Source: Chamaecrista fasciculata (taxonomy: Eukaryota; Streptophyta; Magnoliopsida; Fabales; Fabaceae). Taken from it: a stretch of 64,000 nt of DNA. The notes beneath the pieces were generated by a model. That model saw only the letters and a list, made by a program, of their open reading frames with translations. It did no database searches and had not been told where the DNA came from. How positions within the stretch are numbered: position 1 is the first letter of the stretch; each line of letters begins with the position of its first letter. The stretch lies in NCBI GenBank assembly GCA_003254925.1, contig QANZ01015550.1, positions 5,158-69,157 of the forward strand, written 5' to 3'. A program made the translations under genes and the position numbers. Positions 47,691 to 60,550 of the stretch are shown here, in pieces.

Positions 47691-48426
47691 TGGAAGCGTA
47701 GTGAAGATTGATGTGTTCCAAATTCCAACCATTACAAATTGAGATAGTGTGTAAATATTGGGAATGGATCCTCTGCTGTAAAATTGTGGTGTTGTTATGC
47801 TGTTCATCAAATCTACATGGTTAATTTTTCATCTAATGACTCATATTGTTTCAACCCAAAACACATAAATTTTTGAAAGCTGAAATTAACACAGACAGCA
47901 TGAACAGCACCACAATTATACAGCAGAAGATCCATTTCCGTAAATATTATTACTAGTACCATGTGAAGAGATGCTCATGCCTCCATCTAATGCTAGCTTC
48001 TGTTTCCACTTATTAGTCTCTGATATCAAAAGGGGCCAAGGCATAGTGTTAGAAGGTGGCATCCTCATGCTTGCACCACAATATACTCTGTCTGCATCCA
48101 CGTACATCCAACTCATCATCGAGTGCATATTAAGTTTTGATTTGACTTATGTTTCTATATCATGGGTGATGGGTACATTCATGGCAGGTAATAAGGTAAA
48201 AAACCATAAATGATTCTTCCTTCTATGTTTTGACTATTTTCACACTTGTACAGTTATACATTTCAGTGATTCAGAAACTACTGCTTGTCTTAACCAACAA
48301 CACTGTCAAAACTCATTTATTGTAGGGTCCATGTTCTTTCATATCAAGTCACAAAAAAATATCTCTGAAGCCTCTTTGAGTAGCTGAACTAATAGATCTG
48401 AATGGAAGTGGTAAATAAATAGATTT
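47691..48426. other. Intergenic with a weak exon-like island
   Basis: 47916-48213 is less AT-rich than its surroundings and open on both strands (70 and 80 codons). The minus-strand reading contains WMYVDADRVYCGAS and MPPSNTMPWPLL but I recognise no family. It could be a gene relic. Confidence 0.2.
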
Positions 48427-48833
48427 GGCTAAAGTGCACTATTAATCCTATAACTTTAGCTTAGGTTTCAATTTGATCCCATAATTTATTTTGTTGCACT
48501 TTTAGTCTTATATTTTTTGCTTAAGTTGCAGATTTGGTTCTGTGTTGCACTTTTGGTCCTACATCTTTGAGTCAGGCTGCAGAATCGATCTCATATCTTT
48601 TAGTTAGATGCAGAATTAATCTCATATTTTTGGATCATGTGAGATTGACGGTTAAACTTTTTGCAAAAATGTGAGACCAATTTTACAACCTTACCAAAAT
48701 ATATAGGAATAAAAGTGATACAAGACCAAATTTGCAACATCAGCAAAAGATATAGGACCAAAAGTGCAACAAAAAAGTTGTGGGACCAAATTGAGACTTG
48801 AGCAAAAATTATGACTAAAAATACATTTTGACC
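48427..48833. mobile_element. Foldback MITE (family A, copy 4)
   Basis: Starts GGCTAAAGTGCACTATTAATCC and ends with the inverse-like 'gactaaaaatacattttgacc'. Arms carry the family's 'ggtcctacatctttg' phrases. AGATTT occurs on both flanks, perhaps the remains of a duplication. Confidence 0.75.
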
Positions 48834-49042
48834 GACAGATTTATTAGATTTTCCGCTTTTGAGCAGTGATTATAGGGCATTAAACTCAACCTTGACTTTT
48901 CGGGTATAATAAAAAATTAATGATAACATTATTAACTAATTCTAACATACTTGGAGTTGGACTCATGTCTCAAATATTATTTCGACATCGACAATGTAAA
49001 TTCAAAATAAATATGCAAAACAAGCCCCAAGTAAAAATAATA

Positions 49043-49303
49043 CTCCTTCGGTTGCTGAATATTATTTGTTTTTCTGGAAATTTTTTTTTTCAAAATATCT
49101 GATGTTTTACAATTTCAAAAGAGCATTAATTATTCTTTTATCATTTTATCCCTATTAAATATAGTAGAGTCATAAATGAATAAACATTTTCCAAATAATT
49201 TAATAGGAATAATTTAGTCTTTTTACCTCATTTTTCTCTCCATTTTACCTCATTTTTCTCTCCATTTTACCTCATTTTTCTCTCCATTTTAGGATTGAGG
49301 GAG
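49043..49303. mobile_element. Stowaway-type (Tc1/mariner) MITE
   Basis: Left end CTCCTTCGGTTGCTGAATATT and right end GGATTGAGGGAG fit the CTCCCTCCGT-type Stowaway ends, bordered by TA on both sides (49041-49042, 49304-49305). A 22-bp unit (ACCTCATTTTTCTCTCCATT..) is repeated three times near the right end. Confidence 0.7.
49225..49290. repeat. 22-bp tandem repeat, three copies
   Basis: Three identical units starting at 49225, 49247 and 49269, inside the Stowaway MITE. Confidence 0.95.
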
Positions 49304-49305
49304 TA

Positions 49306-49933
49306 ATAGGCATGATCTGAAATAAAGATAATCCTCCTCCTTAGCTTCCAAAAACATGTGCAAAAACTGGAACGAAATCATGTACATCGTATTCTCCCAC
49401 TGTTCAAATTTTCATTGAGAAACGGATTCATTTTCTTTATCCTCCTTCAGGTCTCGTTGAGATATTTTCTGTATAGGGAACTGCATCAGAATTAACCAAG
49501 CTAAGAAGGCTCAAACACAAGTAGTTAATGGTTTAAGGAATCTGGCATTTTATGTTTATGTATCTTCACTTTTTTTTTTTGACTTTGAGCATGAAAGGTG
49601 AAAATAATATTCACTACTGTGACATATTTGAACCAACTCAATGCCACGTGTAATTAGAAGGTTTAAGAGGCTTATACAATTTCTCCCATTGTTCAATGGG
49701 GGGCAAGCTGGGATATCAGCAAGAATGGAAAATCTAGAATCAATAATTTACCAACTGTTTAAAGCCCTAATAAACTTCAAAATTTTGCTAGAAAAACAAA
49801 TGCCTTCTCCCTCAAAAGGGATATATTTGTAGTTATTGAAAATTTATTCTTCCTCGCATTTTACAAATTCGGAAAGTGCAGAGTTGGATGGACAAAGGCC
49901 TTTGATCTTCCCATAATCCCATCAATAATTACT
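49306..49933 (-). other. 3' flank of the aconitase gene
   Basis: Probably contains the aconitase 3' UTR (minus strand) near 49700-49933. The plus-strand frame at 49641-49832 has no recognisable domain. Confidence 0.35.
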
Positions 49934-52900
49934 TCACTGCTTAATAAGGTTCCTTATGACATAAGGAAGAATGCCTCCGTTGTTAAAGTAGGCAAGTTCC
50001 ACCTAAAAAATAGGTTAATGTTAATACACTAAACACAAGAGAAGAATTTGCAGCAACCAGCAAGTTTTTGTAATGCTAAATAAATGGCTCGCTCAAAAGT
50101 AATCATGAATTGAGGAAAGTCGTGGAAATTACCTCGGTGTCAAAGCGCACTGTGCATGTAAACGATTTTCCACTATCAGTTGTGACAGTGACATCTTGGC
50201 CGGGTCTTATGTCGCTAATTTTACTAGGGAGATCGATTGTATAACGTTCATGACCAGTCAATCCAAGTGTGTCGGCGTCCTCACCAGCTTTGAAGCAAAG
50301 AGGAATGATGCCCATCCCTACCAAATTACTACGATGAATTCTCTCAAAACTTTTAGCTATCACTGCTTTGACTCCCTGTCGTAAACACAAAACTCATAAG
50401 TACATGTTAAGAAAACAAAATAGAAAACACAAATCTATTGTAGGCCATAATATATAAAGTGGCTAACCAAAAGCATTGGACCCTTGGCCGCCCAATCTCT
50501 TGAACTACCACTACCATACTCAGCTCCAGCCAGCACAATGGTGGCCTGCCCAGCTGCTTTGTATTTCTGACATGAAAAAGATAAAGTAAATTAGAAGATT
50601 AACAAATGACATTGATGCAATAGCTACACAATAATAACGTATGGATTTACATCCTGATTATACCACTAATAATGGCCTAAGAGAGGGCCCCAAAAGTAGA
50701 ATTTTGCAATGCTAGCAATATAAAGATGCAATTATCTGTTTAAAAATGTGAGGTTTGACAGTTAAAATAAAAATAAGAAAAACAAATTAAAATATAGTGA
50801 TGATAATGTAGGTTTGGCAAAGAACAGATTAACTTGTCATAGACAATGTCTACCAGCTCATCTCAAAAGCAATATAGAAAAAGACCACCAGAATATATCA
50901 TAGAAAACATCATGTTTTGACCCTAGAAATCAATAATTAAAATAAAAGAATAATAATTAGCACCACTTAAGTAGAGCATAACTCACCATTGCAGCATCAA
51001 ATACATAGAGTTTCTCCCCAGTTGGAATGTGAACAGTTTTGGGGCCAACTTCCCCATTCAAGAGCTTATTAACAAGACGGATGTTGGCAAAAGTTCCCCT
51101 CGCCATTATTTCATCATTGCCACGGCGGCTCCCATAAGAATTGAAGTCCTTGCGATCCACTCCACGTTCAAGCAAGTATTTTGCAGCAGGACTGTCCTTG
51201 TGAATGCTTCCTGCTGGAGAAATGTGATCAGTAGTTATACTGTCACCAAAATTCAGCAGGCAATATGCATCCTTCACGCCATGAGCCCCAGGAGGATCCA
51301 TGGTCATGCCCTTGAAGTATGGAGGTTCGTGAATATATGTTGAATTGGGGTCCCACGAGTAAAGGGTGTTAGCAGGAACTTGCAGTTGATTCCACATGGG
51401 GTTGCCCTTGGTAATAGACTCATATGTACTTCGGAACATGTCAGGCAACACACTAGATTGTACAGCCTAGATATCAAGGCACCCAAAGTCAATTTGTCTT
51501 ACAACCATTGAAGCGTTAGATTATTCAATATGAGGGGCAATTTAAACATAATTTACCTGTGCAATTTCTTCAGTGGATGGCCAGATATCCCTCAAAAAGA
51601 CACTCTTGCCATCCTTCCCTGTCCCTATTGGCTCCTTCTCAAAGTCAATGTCAACCTGAATAATCAACCAAAAGGTATCTAGTGATCGTCCAGGAATGTG
51701 AGGAAGTTAAAACTACCTTGATTAATTTAAAACTCACGATTTCAACACTGTAAAAGTTGAAAATAATACATGCTCTCCGAACTACTAGAAAGGTTCTTAT
51801 AAAGCTTAAAGACCATCAAAAGCTTGCCCTAAATTAATAATTAGTGCATGATATGAGGTTATAGATTGGTGAAAATTTAACCATTTAAATTCATAGCCAA
51901 ACACATTTCATTTCAAAAAAACAAGACCACAAAAGCAACGTTTCCTATGCTCATACATTCATGCAACTGTATTTTTGTGTGTTAGTGTTAATCCATACCC
52001 AGATTTCTTTACTAAACTATTGGTATGGAGGTTCATGTGTACAAAATGTATATGTAAACCAGCATGCAATACCCATGCTTCTATAAGCCTCTGATCAATT
52101 TTACATTGGTCTGTTGCATACTTGTATTTGTATTACTTCCAACCTAATATCTTTAATATTATTATATTAAGATGAGTAAGATGATTAATTTTCTTTAACG
52201 AGATACGAAAATCTGATTTTTATGACTGCCTAAATAACACAAATACAATAATATCAGACATACATACCGTGCCAGCAAGAGCATATGCAACAACTAGAGG
52301 AGGTGAGGCAAGATAGTTAGCTCTAGTCAAGGCATGCACACGACCCTCAAAATTACGGTTCCCAGATAGCACAGCAGCTGCTACAATGTCTGCATGAGAT
52401 AGTGAGGACTGCATCAGGAAGGTAAATAGGAAGTAGAGTAGTAGTCTACGATATCAAAGATTATCCTAAAGTTATAAACATGACAAAATTATTGTTAAGA
52501 GTTTCGCAGAGATTAGCTTCAGTTCTAGACATTAGAATATAGAACTAATTATAGGATATTGATCTAACCATTTTCTGAGATGGCAGAAGCAACTGATTCA
52601 TCCAAATCACCAGAATTGCCAATACATGTTGTGCAGCCATATCCCACAATATTGAAGCCCTGTTCATTTAGATATTTCTGCAGTCCACTGCCAAAAACAA
52701 ATGCAAATTTAGTGAATATTTCATCAAAATTGTGCAGAAAAAAAATCACTACATCATAATGCAGATTAAGATATTGACAAAATATACTCATGAGAAACAT
52801 AAAATACCTCTGAAGTAGATATTTTGTAACAACTCCAGAGCCTGGAGCAAGACTAGTTTTTACCCAAGGCTTGACCTGGCAAAGAAAGTGGAAAAAGCTA

Positions 52901-55900
52901 CAATTAGAATCAAGTAAAGATACAGAATAACATTAAAGATAGAATTTTTTTTTGTTCTTCTAGTGATGTCAGTTAAAAGTAAAATTCGTCCAATCAAAGT
53001 AAAAATATCAGGCTGGAAAGGACAAAAATATAACATGATACTTATGAATTAAACATATTGGTGCCTTACCTTCAAACCAAGATCATGAGCCTTTTTCGCC
53101 ACAAGACCTGCCCCGAGCATAACACTTGGATTTGATGTGTTGGTACAGCTTGTGATTGCAGCAATCACGACACTGCCATGCTTGAGCTCAGCAGGCTGCC
53201 CGTGGTATTGAAATTTGGCAACTTTATCTTGTGCCTCCTTTGGTATAGCAAATCCCTGAATCAAAATCAAACAATCAAGCCATGTGTTATCCTATATTTA
53301 TCTAGGATTCTTACCAAGCAACATTAACTGAAACATGCATATAAAAATAAAATTTTGGAACAGGGAGTCCTTTACTATCCAAATGCCGTTAAGTCAGTGC
53401 TCAAGTGTATCTAGGGCATTCACTCGCAAGCTAGCATAGCATACATGAGTCACAGAGTAGACTAGTTAACATCATTGCTACTACTAAGGTCCCTAACCTA
53501 AGGCACTAACTTGCATTTGCGTCAACAGGGATATACAAGTGATAGCAAGATTGGAGTGGTTTCAAATTTCTCAAAGGATGGAAGTGAGCAACAGTTCAAA
53601 TTAAAATGCACAGGTGAAAGGAGCAGTATTGGTCATGATGAAAGTACCAATAATACAGCATTACTGCTTATATCATTAAGCAAATTGATGAAACAATTAC
53701 AGCAGTAAAGCAGTCATATTGACAACAATCTTCCGACACTCATAAGGAGGGTACAAGGGGGAAATTAATTTCTAGCATTTTTATTATTCGGAAGCTGTCT
53801 AGATCTCTGGTATAGTTATCAAGATAGTGACAAAAGACATAAACAAGTTCTCCAGTAATAGTTCTGAAAAGAATAATGGCTGATTTCATGTAATATCTAT
53901 CCATTTCAGATGCCAGTTTGCATAAACCGAAGGGCCAATTTCCATTTCCTACATGGAATGTTGACATTTGATGAGTCTAGGTTGTAGAAACAAAGTTAAG
54001 TAATTTGGTAAACCAATCTACGTAAACAGCAAAATTACAACTTTGTCATTGCAATGACATCTCAGGTAAAAAGCTTGCAGGCAAGTAAGGCACAGTATTA
54101 TTAGTTTGTCTAGACAAAAGTTAAAACTTAAAGTAATGCTAAACCAAATGTTTAATCACAGAAACAGCAAAGGGGACAGAAACATAAGTGACAAGTTTCA
54201 CTGCCAATTGTTTACAAATAGTTGAAAGCTAATTCAAGATGTAAACAAAGAAACCATGTCTGATATGAGTAAGGTTTTTGTATTATCACAACATCACTAA
54301 CCTTAAACCCAACTTTGCTATCAAGACAGGCATGCCAATCAGACTTCATTTCCTTCAAAGGCACCCGATCATGAGGTCTAAAAAGAGTTTCAGTTAACAT
54401 AAATCAGCATACAGATATTAGACCCAATTTAGAATCGCATGCTTACATAAAGGCAAAATGCAAGACATAACTTACCTCTTTGGACCCGAGATACATGGCT
54501 CAACATCGGCAAGGTTTAATTCAAGATAGGATGAATAAACTCTTTCTTGTTGAGGCTGAATTTGAGTAAAGTAAATTTACATTCAATATTCTCAAAATAT
54601 ATACACAAATTTTGTCAAAAAAAAAATGAAAAACAATTAGATGGAGACCAGCACATAGGATATTCTAGTAATATTACCTCATTATAGTCTACAAACAATT
54701 TGTTTGCCCTGAGATATGCCTCTATCATAGCCACCTATATTTAAGCCAAAATAAAGGTCAATTAATCCTATAAGCATTTTGCATCCTATGCAAAAGTGCA
54801 TAAATAAAAAAAAATATGGGAATGAAAAGTTGCAATGCTCAGTACTCACTGTCTCATCACTTCTTCCAGTTAACTTGAGGTATTGTAATGTAACATGATC
54901 TACAGGGAAGAATCCCATAGTAGCACCATACTCGGGAGACATATTAGCGATGGTGGCCCTATCAGCTAATGATAACTCACCCATACCATCACCTAAAGAA
55001 CAAAAGTATGAATCAGCATAAGTTGAAAAATAAAAATAAACTTGACAAAACACCTTATGATAAATTAGTTACCATAAAATTCAACAAACTTCCCAACAAC
55101 ACCATGCTTTCTTAGCATCTGTGTTGCAGTTAGGACCAAGTCAGTTGCTGTTACACCATTACGCAATTTTCCAGATAGCTTGAATCCAACAACACCAGGC
55201 AAGACCATGCTCATAGGCTGTCAATATCATAAGTACACAGCATTAGGATCTTCAATTTAGCTCAACTACTCCATATTACATTTCAAGAAAAAGCAAATTA
55301 ACGTCCAATTCTATAAATTTAAACATGCCATGAACAATCATTACAATCGGTATGTATAGACCAAGATTAGAAGTTTATGGACCTGGCCAAGCATTGCTGC
55401 CTCTGCTTCAATACCTCCAACACCCCATCCAGCAACTCCTAGCCCATCTATCATAGTAGTATGTGAATCAGTTCCCACCACACTGTCAGGATAGAGTAAG
55501 CCCTCACTGTTGAAAACAACCCGTCCAAGATATTCAAGATTGACCTAGAAATCAAGATATTGTAAGTTCACACTATATACAGGCAGAAGCACATGTTTTA
55601 AAATCAAGTGAGTCGTTTTGTTGTACCTGATGTACAATACCAGAACCAGGGGGAACAACAAGCATGTTACGGAAGGCAGTAGACCCCCATTTAAGAAAAG
55701 CAAATCTCTCCTTGTTTCTCTGGAACTCAAGCTCCATATTGGCCTGTACTGCATTCTCTGACCTTGTTACATCAACTTGAACTGAGTGATCAATGACAAG
55801 ATCAACAGGCACCTGCCAGTCATTTTTTTTTTTTCAAAATTAGTTGCAGAGTTGTAGTATATGAAGCATAACATACAGAGAATACATGTATAAAATCATA

Positions 55901-57132
55901 AATCAAACAAAACAGTTAAAATATATAGTCAAATTTAGATGCTATGTATGACCCTCTTACTCCATATTATTCCCAGAACTCTTCTGCAGTTAATAAGGCA
56001 AATAAGGTGAAAATGATTACTTCTCAATCAAATGAAGTTACAGAAGCAAAGCCAACTATTGTTGGCGTCATAAGTGGCAAGGAAAGATGAAAAACTAGAC
56101 AAATAAGTAATAGTACAGCTGTACAGGTACATATGCCACTCAACAATGTATATTGGAAAACTGGAAACCTAATTAGTGACTGTAATTAAAAAATGATAGA
56201 CAAGAAATGCACATAAAACAGACAAGCACAATGATTACCAGGGGATTGATCTTATTAGAATCGCTGCCAAGTTTATTCATAGCATCACGCATACAAGCTA
56301 GGTCAACAACCGCTGGGACTCCGGTAAAATCCTGAGGAGAGGAAGGGAGGTTAAAAGGAGTATAATTATAATCACCTAGACAAGAAAATAAAATCAAACT
56401 GTGGACAGAAGTCAATGAAATACCTGCAGGAGAACACGAGCAGGCTTGAAAGGAATCTCAACTTGCTTTACAGCACTATTTTCCCAGTCAAGAATTTTCT
56501 CTACATCTTCTTTTTTAACTTGGAAATTGTCACAATTACGAATGGCAGATTCCAGGAGAATTCTGATAGAGTAAGGTAGCCTATCTGTTATGCACAGCAT
56601 CAAGTTAATAGCATCGGTCATTGAATCAATTGAAGGAATAATGTGCTTATAGAATATGTACTATAAATCTATAATGAAACCAGCAATAATTAGATTTAAA
56701 TCACGAAAAGGAATCACGCCAGGCCATAATAGAAAATTACCAATTCTTGGATCATTGAGAGAGGGAAGGCTGTAGAATTTTCCATACTCGCCGCCTCCAG
56801 GTTTAGGGAGAGCCGTCAAGTTTTCCTTGAAAGGATTCTCAGGAGCTGGAATAGCAAATAATCAGTCAGCGCATAAATTTCAGCACCAGATATAAGAAAC
56901 TTAAAATTAAAAGTCTTCACTTTTCATCAACAAACGTGAAATTTATGTTTAACAAGCAGATGTCAGTTATATCAGAAAAATCAAAATCAAAATGGATTAC
57001 AGTATGGTTTTTGTACTTCAAGCTTATAAAATCAATAAAACTTTCAGTTATATTTAGACATTCAAACCCTCATATTCAACAAAATCCAAATTTCTCGCCG
57101 GAAAAAATATAAGAACCAGCGTTCCAGCTCTT

Positions 57133-57179
<47 letters not shown>

Positions 57180-57706
57180 TCCTTCCAAGATAAAAGCCAA
57201 AACAGCTTCCTTAGATTTGCATTATACAGAAATCCTTATACTGAATTAACCCCATACGATAATCAATACATTTCACTTTTCATCAACAAACGTGAAATTC
57301 ATGTTTAACAATCAGATGTCAGTTATATCAGAAATATAAAACCTCAGCTCACCAATAGAGAGAAATCAAAATCAAAATGGATTAGAGAGTCAAAGAAACA
57401 ATCCAAAATTCTCGGAATGAAGAGAGAAGTACCCATAGTGGCGATCTTGCGGTGAATCCGTTCAATAACGGGAGCAACGGCTCTGATCTGAGCGCGGAGA
57501 CTGACCGGAGACCTCCAATCGACGCCGTGACTCCATCGGGGAACGGAGCGGAGCGTGGAGGAGAAACTGAGAGATCGGTAGCCGGTTAAAGAAGTCAAGG
57601 GCCTCGGAGGAGGATAAGCGACGGCTCTAGAAAGAGAGGAAGAGAAAATCTTAGCTCTGGTCACTCTGAAAAGCGAAGAAGCTGAGGAAGAAGACGGCGT
57701 ATACAT
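49934..57706 (-). CDS. ACO: Aconitate hydratase, mitochondrial
   Basis: Interconverts citrate and isocitrate through cis-aconitate in the TCA and glyoxylate cycles, using a 4Fe-4S cluster. Twenty coding exons (minus): 57706-57433, 56845-56741, 56584-56424, 56331-56239, 55812-55627, 55544-55383, 55217-55073, 54992-54850, 54734-54678, 54555-54476, 54377-54302, 53255-53070, 52875-52808, 52687-52569, 52389-52268, 51655-51557, 51466-50987, 50566-50468, 50375-50133, 50002-49934. They give 988 aa, the usual plant length. Residues 1-90 are rich in Ser/Arg, a mitochondrial presequence. Cluster ligands are Cys531 (SCTNTS), Cys597 and Cys600 (GCTTC); the 66/3 spacing matches the IRP1/aconitase family. 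Also seen: GTDSHTTM near 298-304, [15 protein letters not shown] and [14 protein letters not shown]. Ends IRNLIKQ. Every junction keeps frame and no damage is visible. Exon 1 ends on Met91, exactly before the APENPF start of the cytosolic-type protein. Confidence 0.96.
56920..57381. repeat. Inserted segment with duplicated flanks in aconitase intron 1
   Basis: A block shared with the SPARK gene (57000-57273) is bracketed by two copies of an intron sequence: 56920-56999 and 57274-57381, both containing 'cttttcatcaacaaacgtgaaat' and 'cagatgtcagttatatcagaaa' and ending 'aaatcaaaatcaaaatggatta'. The right copy has about 25 extra bases. A CT microsatellite (57137-57173) is inside. Confidence 0.9.
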
Positions 57707-58550
57707 GGTGACTGACGATCACACGCATTCAAAGAAAAGATGGAATCAGAGACGATAAGGATATAGGAATTAAGCGATTGATTGATTGAATTGATTGAAA
57801 ATGGAGGAATTGCTTCGACTGTAATGGATTTTCTGAAAGTATAAAAGGAAGGAGACGAAATGGGAGGAGCGTGTGGAGAGCGAAAGCGAATGAATGTGAA
57901 CTAGGGCTGCGTGCCTTGTTCTACAATTCCAGTAGTGATTTTTGGCTGTTCTATAATAAAATGTTGCGGACAAATTTGTGTGTGGATTATCCTATGCTAA
58001 AAATTGTTCCTGTCCAATCACATCTCAATTAATCTAATTAATTGGTTAAAATTCCACTTGATTCTCTTACATATTCATTTTCTTTCAAATTCATCTTTCC
58101 TATGTCTCTTTTCTCAATTTGATCACTTTTTATTATTAATGTCAATTTTTCTATAAATTTTTTTCTGAATTGATGGTCTAATAGTAGTAATTAAAAATAT
58201 AATAACATAACATTAATTGATGATATAATTTATTAATTATCAAAAGATATATATATTACTATCAATCAATCAGTTATTAAAAGTAATTTTTTATTTTTTA
58301 AGGTGCTACATCAAATTTATAAAAAAATTTAATTAACACAGAAAATATTTAAAAAAAAATGGTCTTTAATTTCTTTTCATTTGTTCCACCCCAGTATAAA
58401 ATGTTATTTTTTTGGTTAAATTATGGGTTTTCCCCGTCTATCCGTGTAATGGTCTAGACGAAAACTAATTTCATTCAGGCTTCAGAGACGAAACGGTCAG
58501 AGCTCTCCCAACAATATAGGCTCTAGAGATCAAACTTGGGTCCTCTCACA
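57707..58550. other. Aconitase 5' flank and intergenic DNA
   Basis: The first 200 bases upstream of the ATG hold a pyrimidine-rich leader on the minus strand and are the likely 5' UTR and promoter. Farther out the DNA is AT-rich. At 58428-58553 a patch ending 'gagatcaaacttgggtcctctcac' has a reverse B-box look and may be an inverted SINE. Confidence 0.35.
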
Positions 58551-58554
58551 GTAT

Positions 58555-58945
58555 AAAATGTTATCTTATCTTGTTTATGTTGTTATATGTGACTTATACA
58601 TATGAGATTGATAATTTAATCTCTCTCATACGTGTTATAATAAGTGAATTGACATTAAAAAAAAATTTCTTCTTAGTCACAAAAAAATAAATAAATTTGT
58701 GGTTAATTTTTATTTTTAATAATGAATTTTTTTTTCAGTAAACTCACTTATAATAACACATAATAGAAAAATCATTCAAATCACATGTTCAGCTCAGAGA
58801 AAATAGAAAAAAATAGATGAAATCTTATTTTGGACTAATGATAAGTTAAAAATAATTGGAAACCAAAAGAAAACGAAAATAAAATTTGATGATCAAAACA
58901 AAATCTATCCTACAATCCGAGAACTAAAATAAAATTTTGACTTAT
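58555..58945. mobile_element. Family D-like MITE, poorly bounded
   Basis: It carries the family core (ttattaagt-type 'gtgttataataagtgaattgac' and 'cttagtcacaaaaaa') with a partial inverse 'taaactcacttataataacaca'. The ends are eroded. Confidence 0.5.
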
Positions 58946-58994
58946 AAAAAATTTCTTGTATACTATTAACTAATGATATCATATCAATAATATA

Positions 58995-59395
58995 TGAGTA
59001 AACTAACTATTTGATCTCTGAAAAATCACTGAACTAACAACTTGATCCTTAAAATATTGAAATATATAATTTAGTACCTTAAAGATCAAAATATTATACT
59101 TATTAGTCTTTTCTATGGGCTAAATAGTACATTGTTTTAATCTTTTATAAACTAAAAAGTATACCGTTTTATCTTTTTTTGCTGCAGATTTAGTCTCATA
59201 TCTTTGGGTCAATTGCAAAATTGATCTTATATCTTTGGGTCAGATGCATAATTGGTCTTATATCTTTGCAAAGATATGAAACCAATCTACAACTTTACCA
59301 AAAGATATGAGATAAAAAATGATGTGACCGAATTGGGACTTTTCGCAAAGATATGAGATCAAAAGTACAAAAATAAATATACATGACTAAATTGG
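58995..59395. mobile_element. Joined fragments of family B and family A MITEs
   Basis: 58995-59165 matches the left arm and core of family B ('gagtaaactaactatttgatctctgaaaaatcactgaactaac'). At about 59175 the sequence switches to family A ('gctgcagatttagtctcatatctttgggtcaa') with its inverse ending near 59395. Both are incomplete, so one inserted into or recombined with the other. Confidence 0.6.
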
Positions 59396-59854
59396 AAACA
59401 TAGTGAATGAAAAAAGGTTTACAAAAAAATGAATGAAAATATTAGCAGATTTTTCATTTTTTTGGGCTGAAAATAATTGAGATTGTAAAGTGAAGAGAAG
59501 GGAGCAAAAGGTAAATGACAATTTTGAAGTGGGTACAGAGAATGGTAAAGAGATAGCGCAGTAGAGGATCTGATACCCGTTGGTCCGCATAATGTGAAAA
59601 AAAGAGGCAATTCTGATTCTGAAATATCGCAAGTAGCGTGGTCAAGTTGTATGATTCAAACTGTGGCCCTACTACTACCTACAATTGCTCCTTCACTCCC
59701 TCGACTCTCTCACTCTTGTCTTCTCTTCTACATTCTCCTCCATCCAATGCTTCTTAAAATTCTCTCTACTTTTACTTTCTTGGTCAAATTCTATTTTTCA
59801 TCCCATGTCTATCGAAAAAATTTCAATCTGCCTCTTTTTATGTATATATATATA

Positions 59855-60351
59855 GGCAAAAGTATTCATTTTGTCCCCAAACTTTACACCTGCTGTCAAT
59901 TTCGTCCTCAATCTTCTTTTGCTGTCAATTTCGTCCCCAATATTATTTTACTGTCAATTTCGTTCCTAATCTTTCACATTTTGGTCAATTTTATCCTTTG
60001 CTCTTACTTTAGCCAAATATTGACGACAAAATCTATGTGACTAACGATATCTAATGTAAAATTGATAGAAAAAGAAACTCAAATCCTAACTTAAATTCAA
60101 AAACAGGTTGCAGTCTGTCGTTAATTTATTAAAAGAAGTTAGTCAAAGGATAAAATTGACGAAAATGTGAAAGATCGGAGACGAATTTGACAGTTGATGT
60201 AAAGTTTGGGGACAAGATTGACAGCAAAAAAAGATTGAGGATGAAATTGACAGCTTGTGTAAAGCTTGGGGACGAAGTTGACAGCAAAAAAAGTTTGGGG
60301 ACGAAATTGACAGTTGGTGTAAAGTTTGAGGACGAAATTAGTAATTTTTCC
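59855..60351. mobile_element. Foldback MITE (family E, copy 2)
   Basis: Starts GGCAAAAGTATTCATTTTGTCC and ends with the inverse 'gacgaaattagtaatttttcc'. Flanks TATATATAT on both sides would be a 9-bp duplication but are simple sequence. Both arms contain short tandem copies of 'gtaaagtttggggacgaaattgacag'. Confidence 0.8.
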
Positions 60352-60386
60352 TATATATATAAATATTTACTTATTTAGTAGTTTAA

Positions 60387-60400
60387 GGGGGGGGGGGGGG
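60387..60400. repeat. Poly-G run of 14
   Basis: Fourteen consecutive G on the plus strand. Such runs are rare in AT-rich plant DNA and are prone to sequencing error in length. Confidence 0.9.
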
Positions 60401-60550
60401 TAAACAACAATATCTCATTAGGGTTAAGGAAACACCTCCTGATCTCTTCAAGGATTTACGAGAGGAATTTACATATCACCAAATAAATAAGATTCTCACA
60501 TCAATCAGAGAATTTAAACTATCACTTTTGTGAGATAAAAGTCTGAACCT

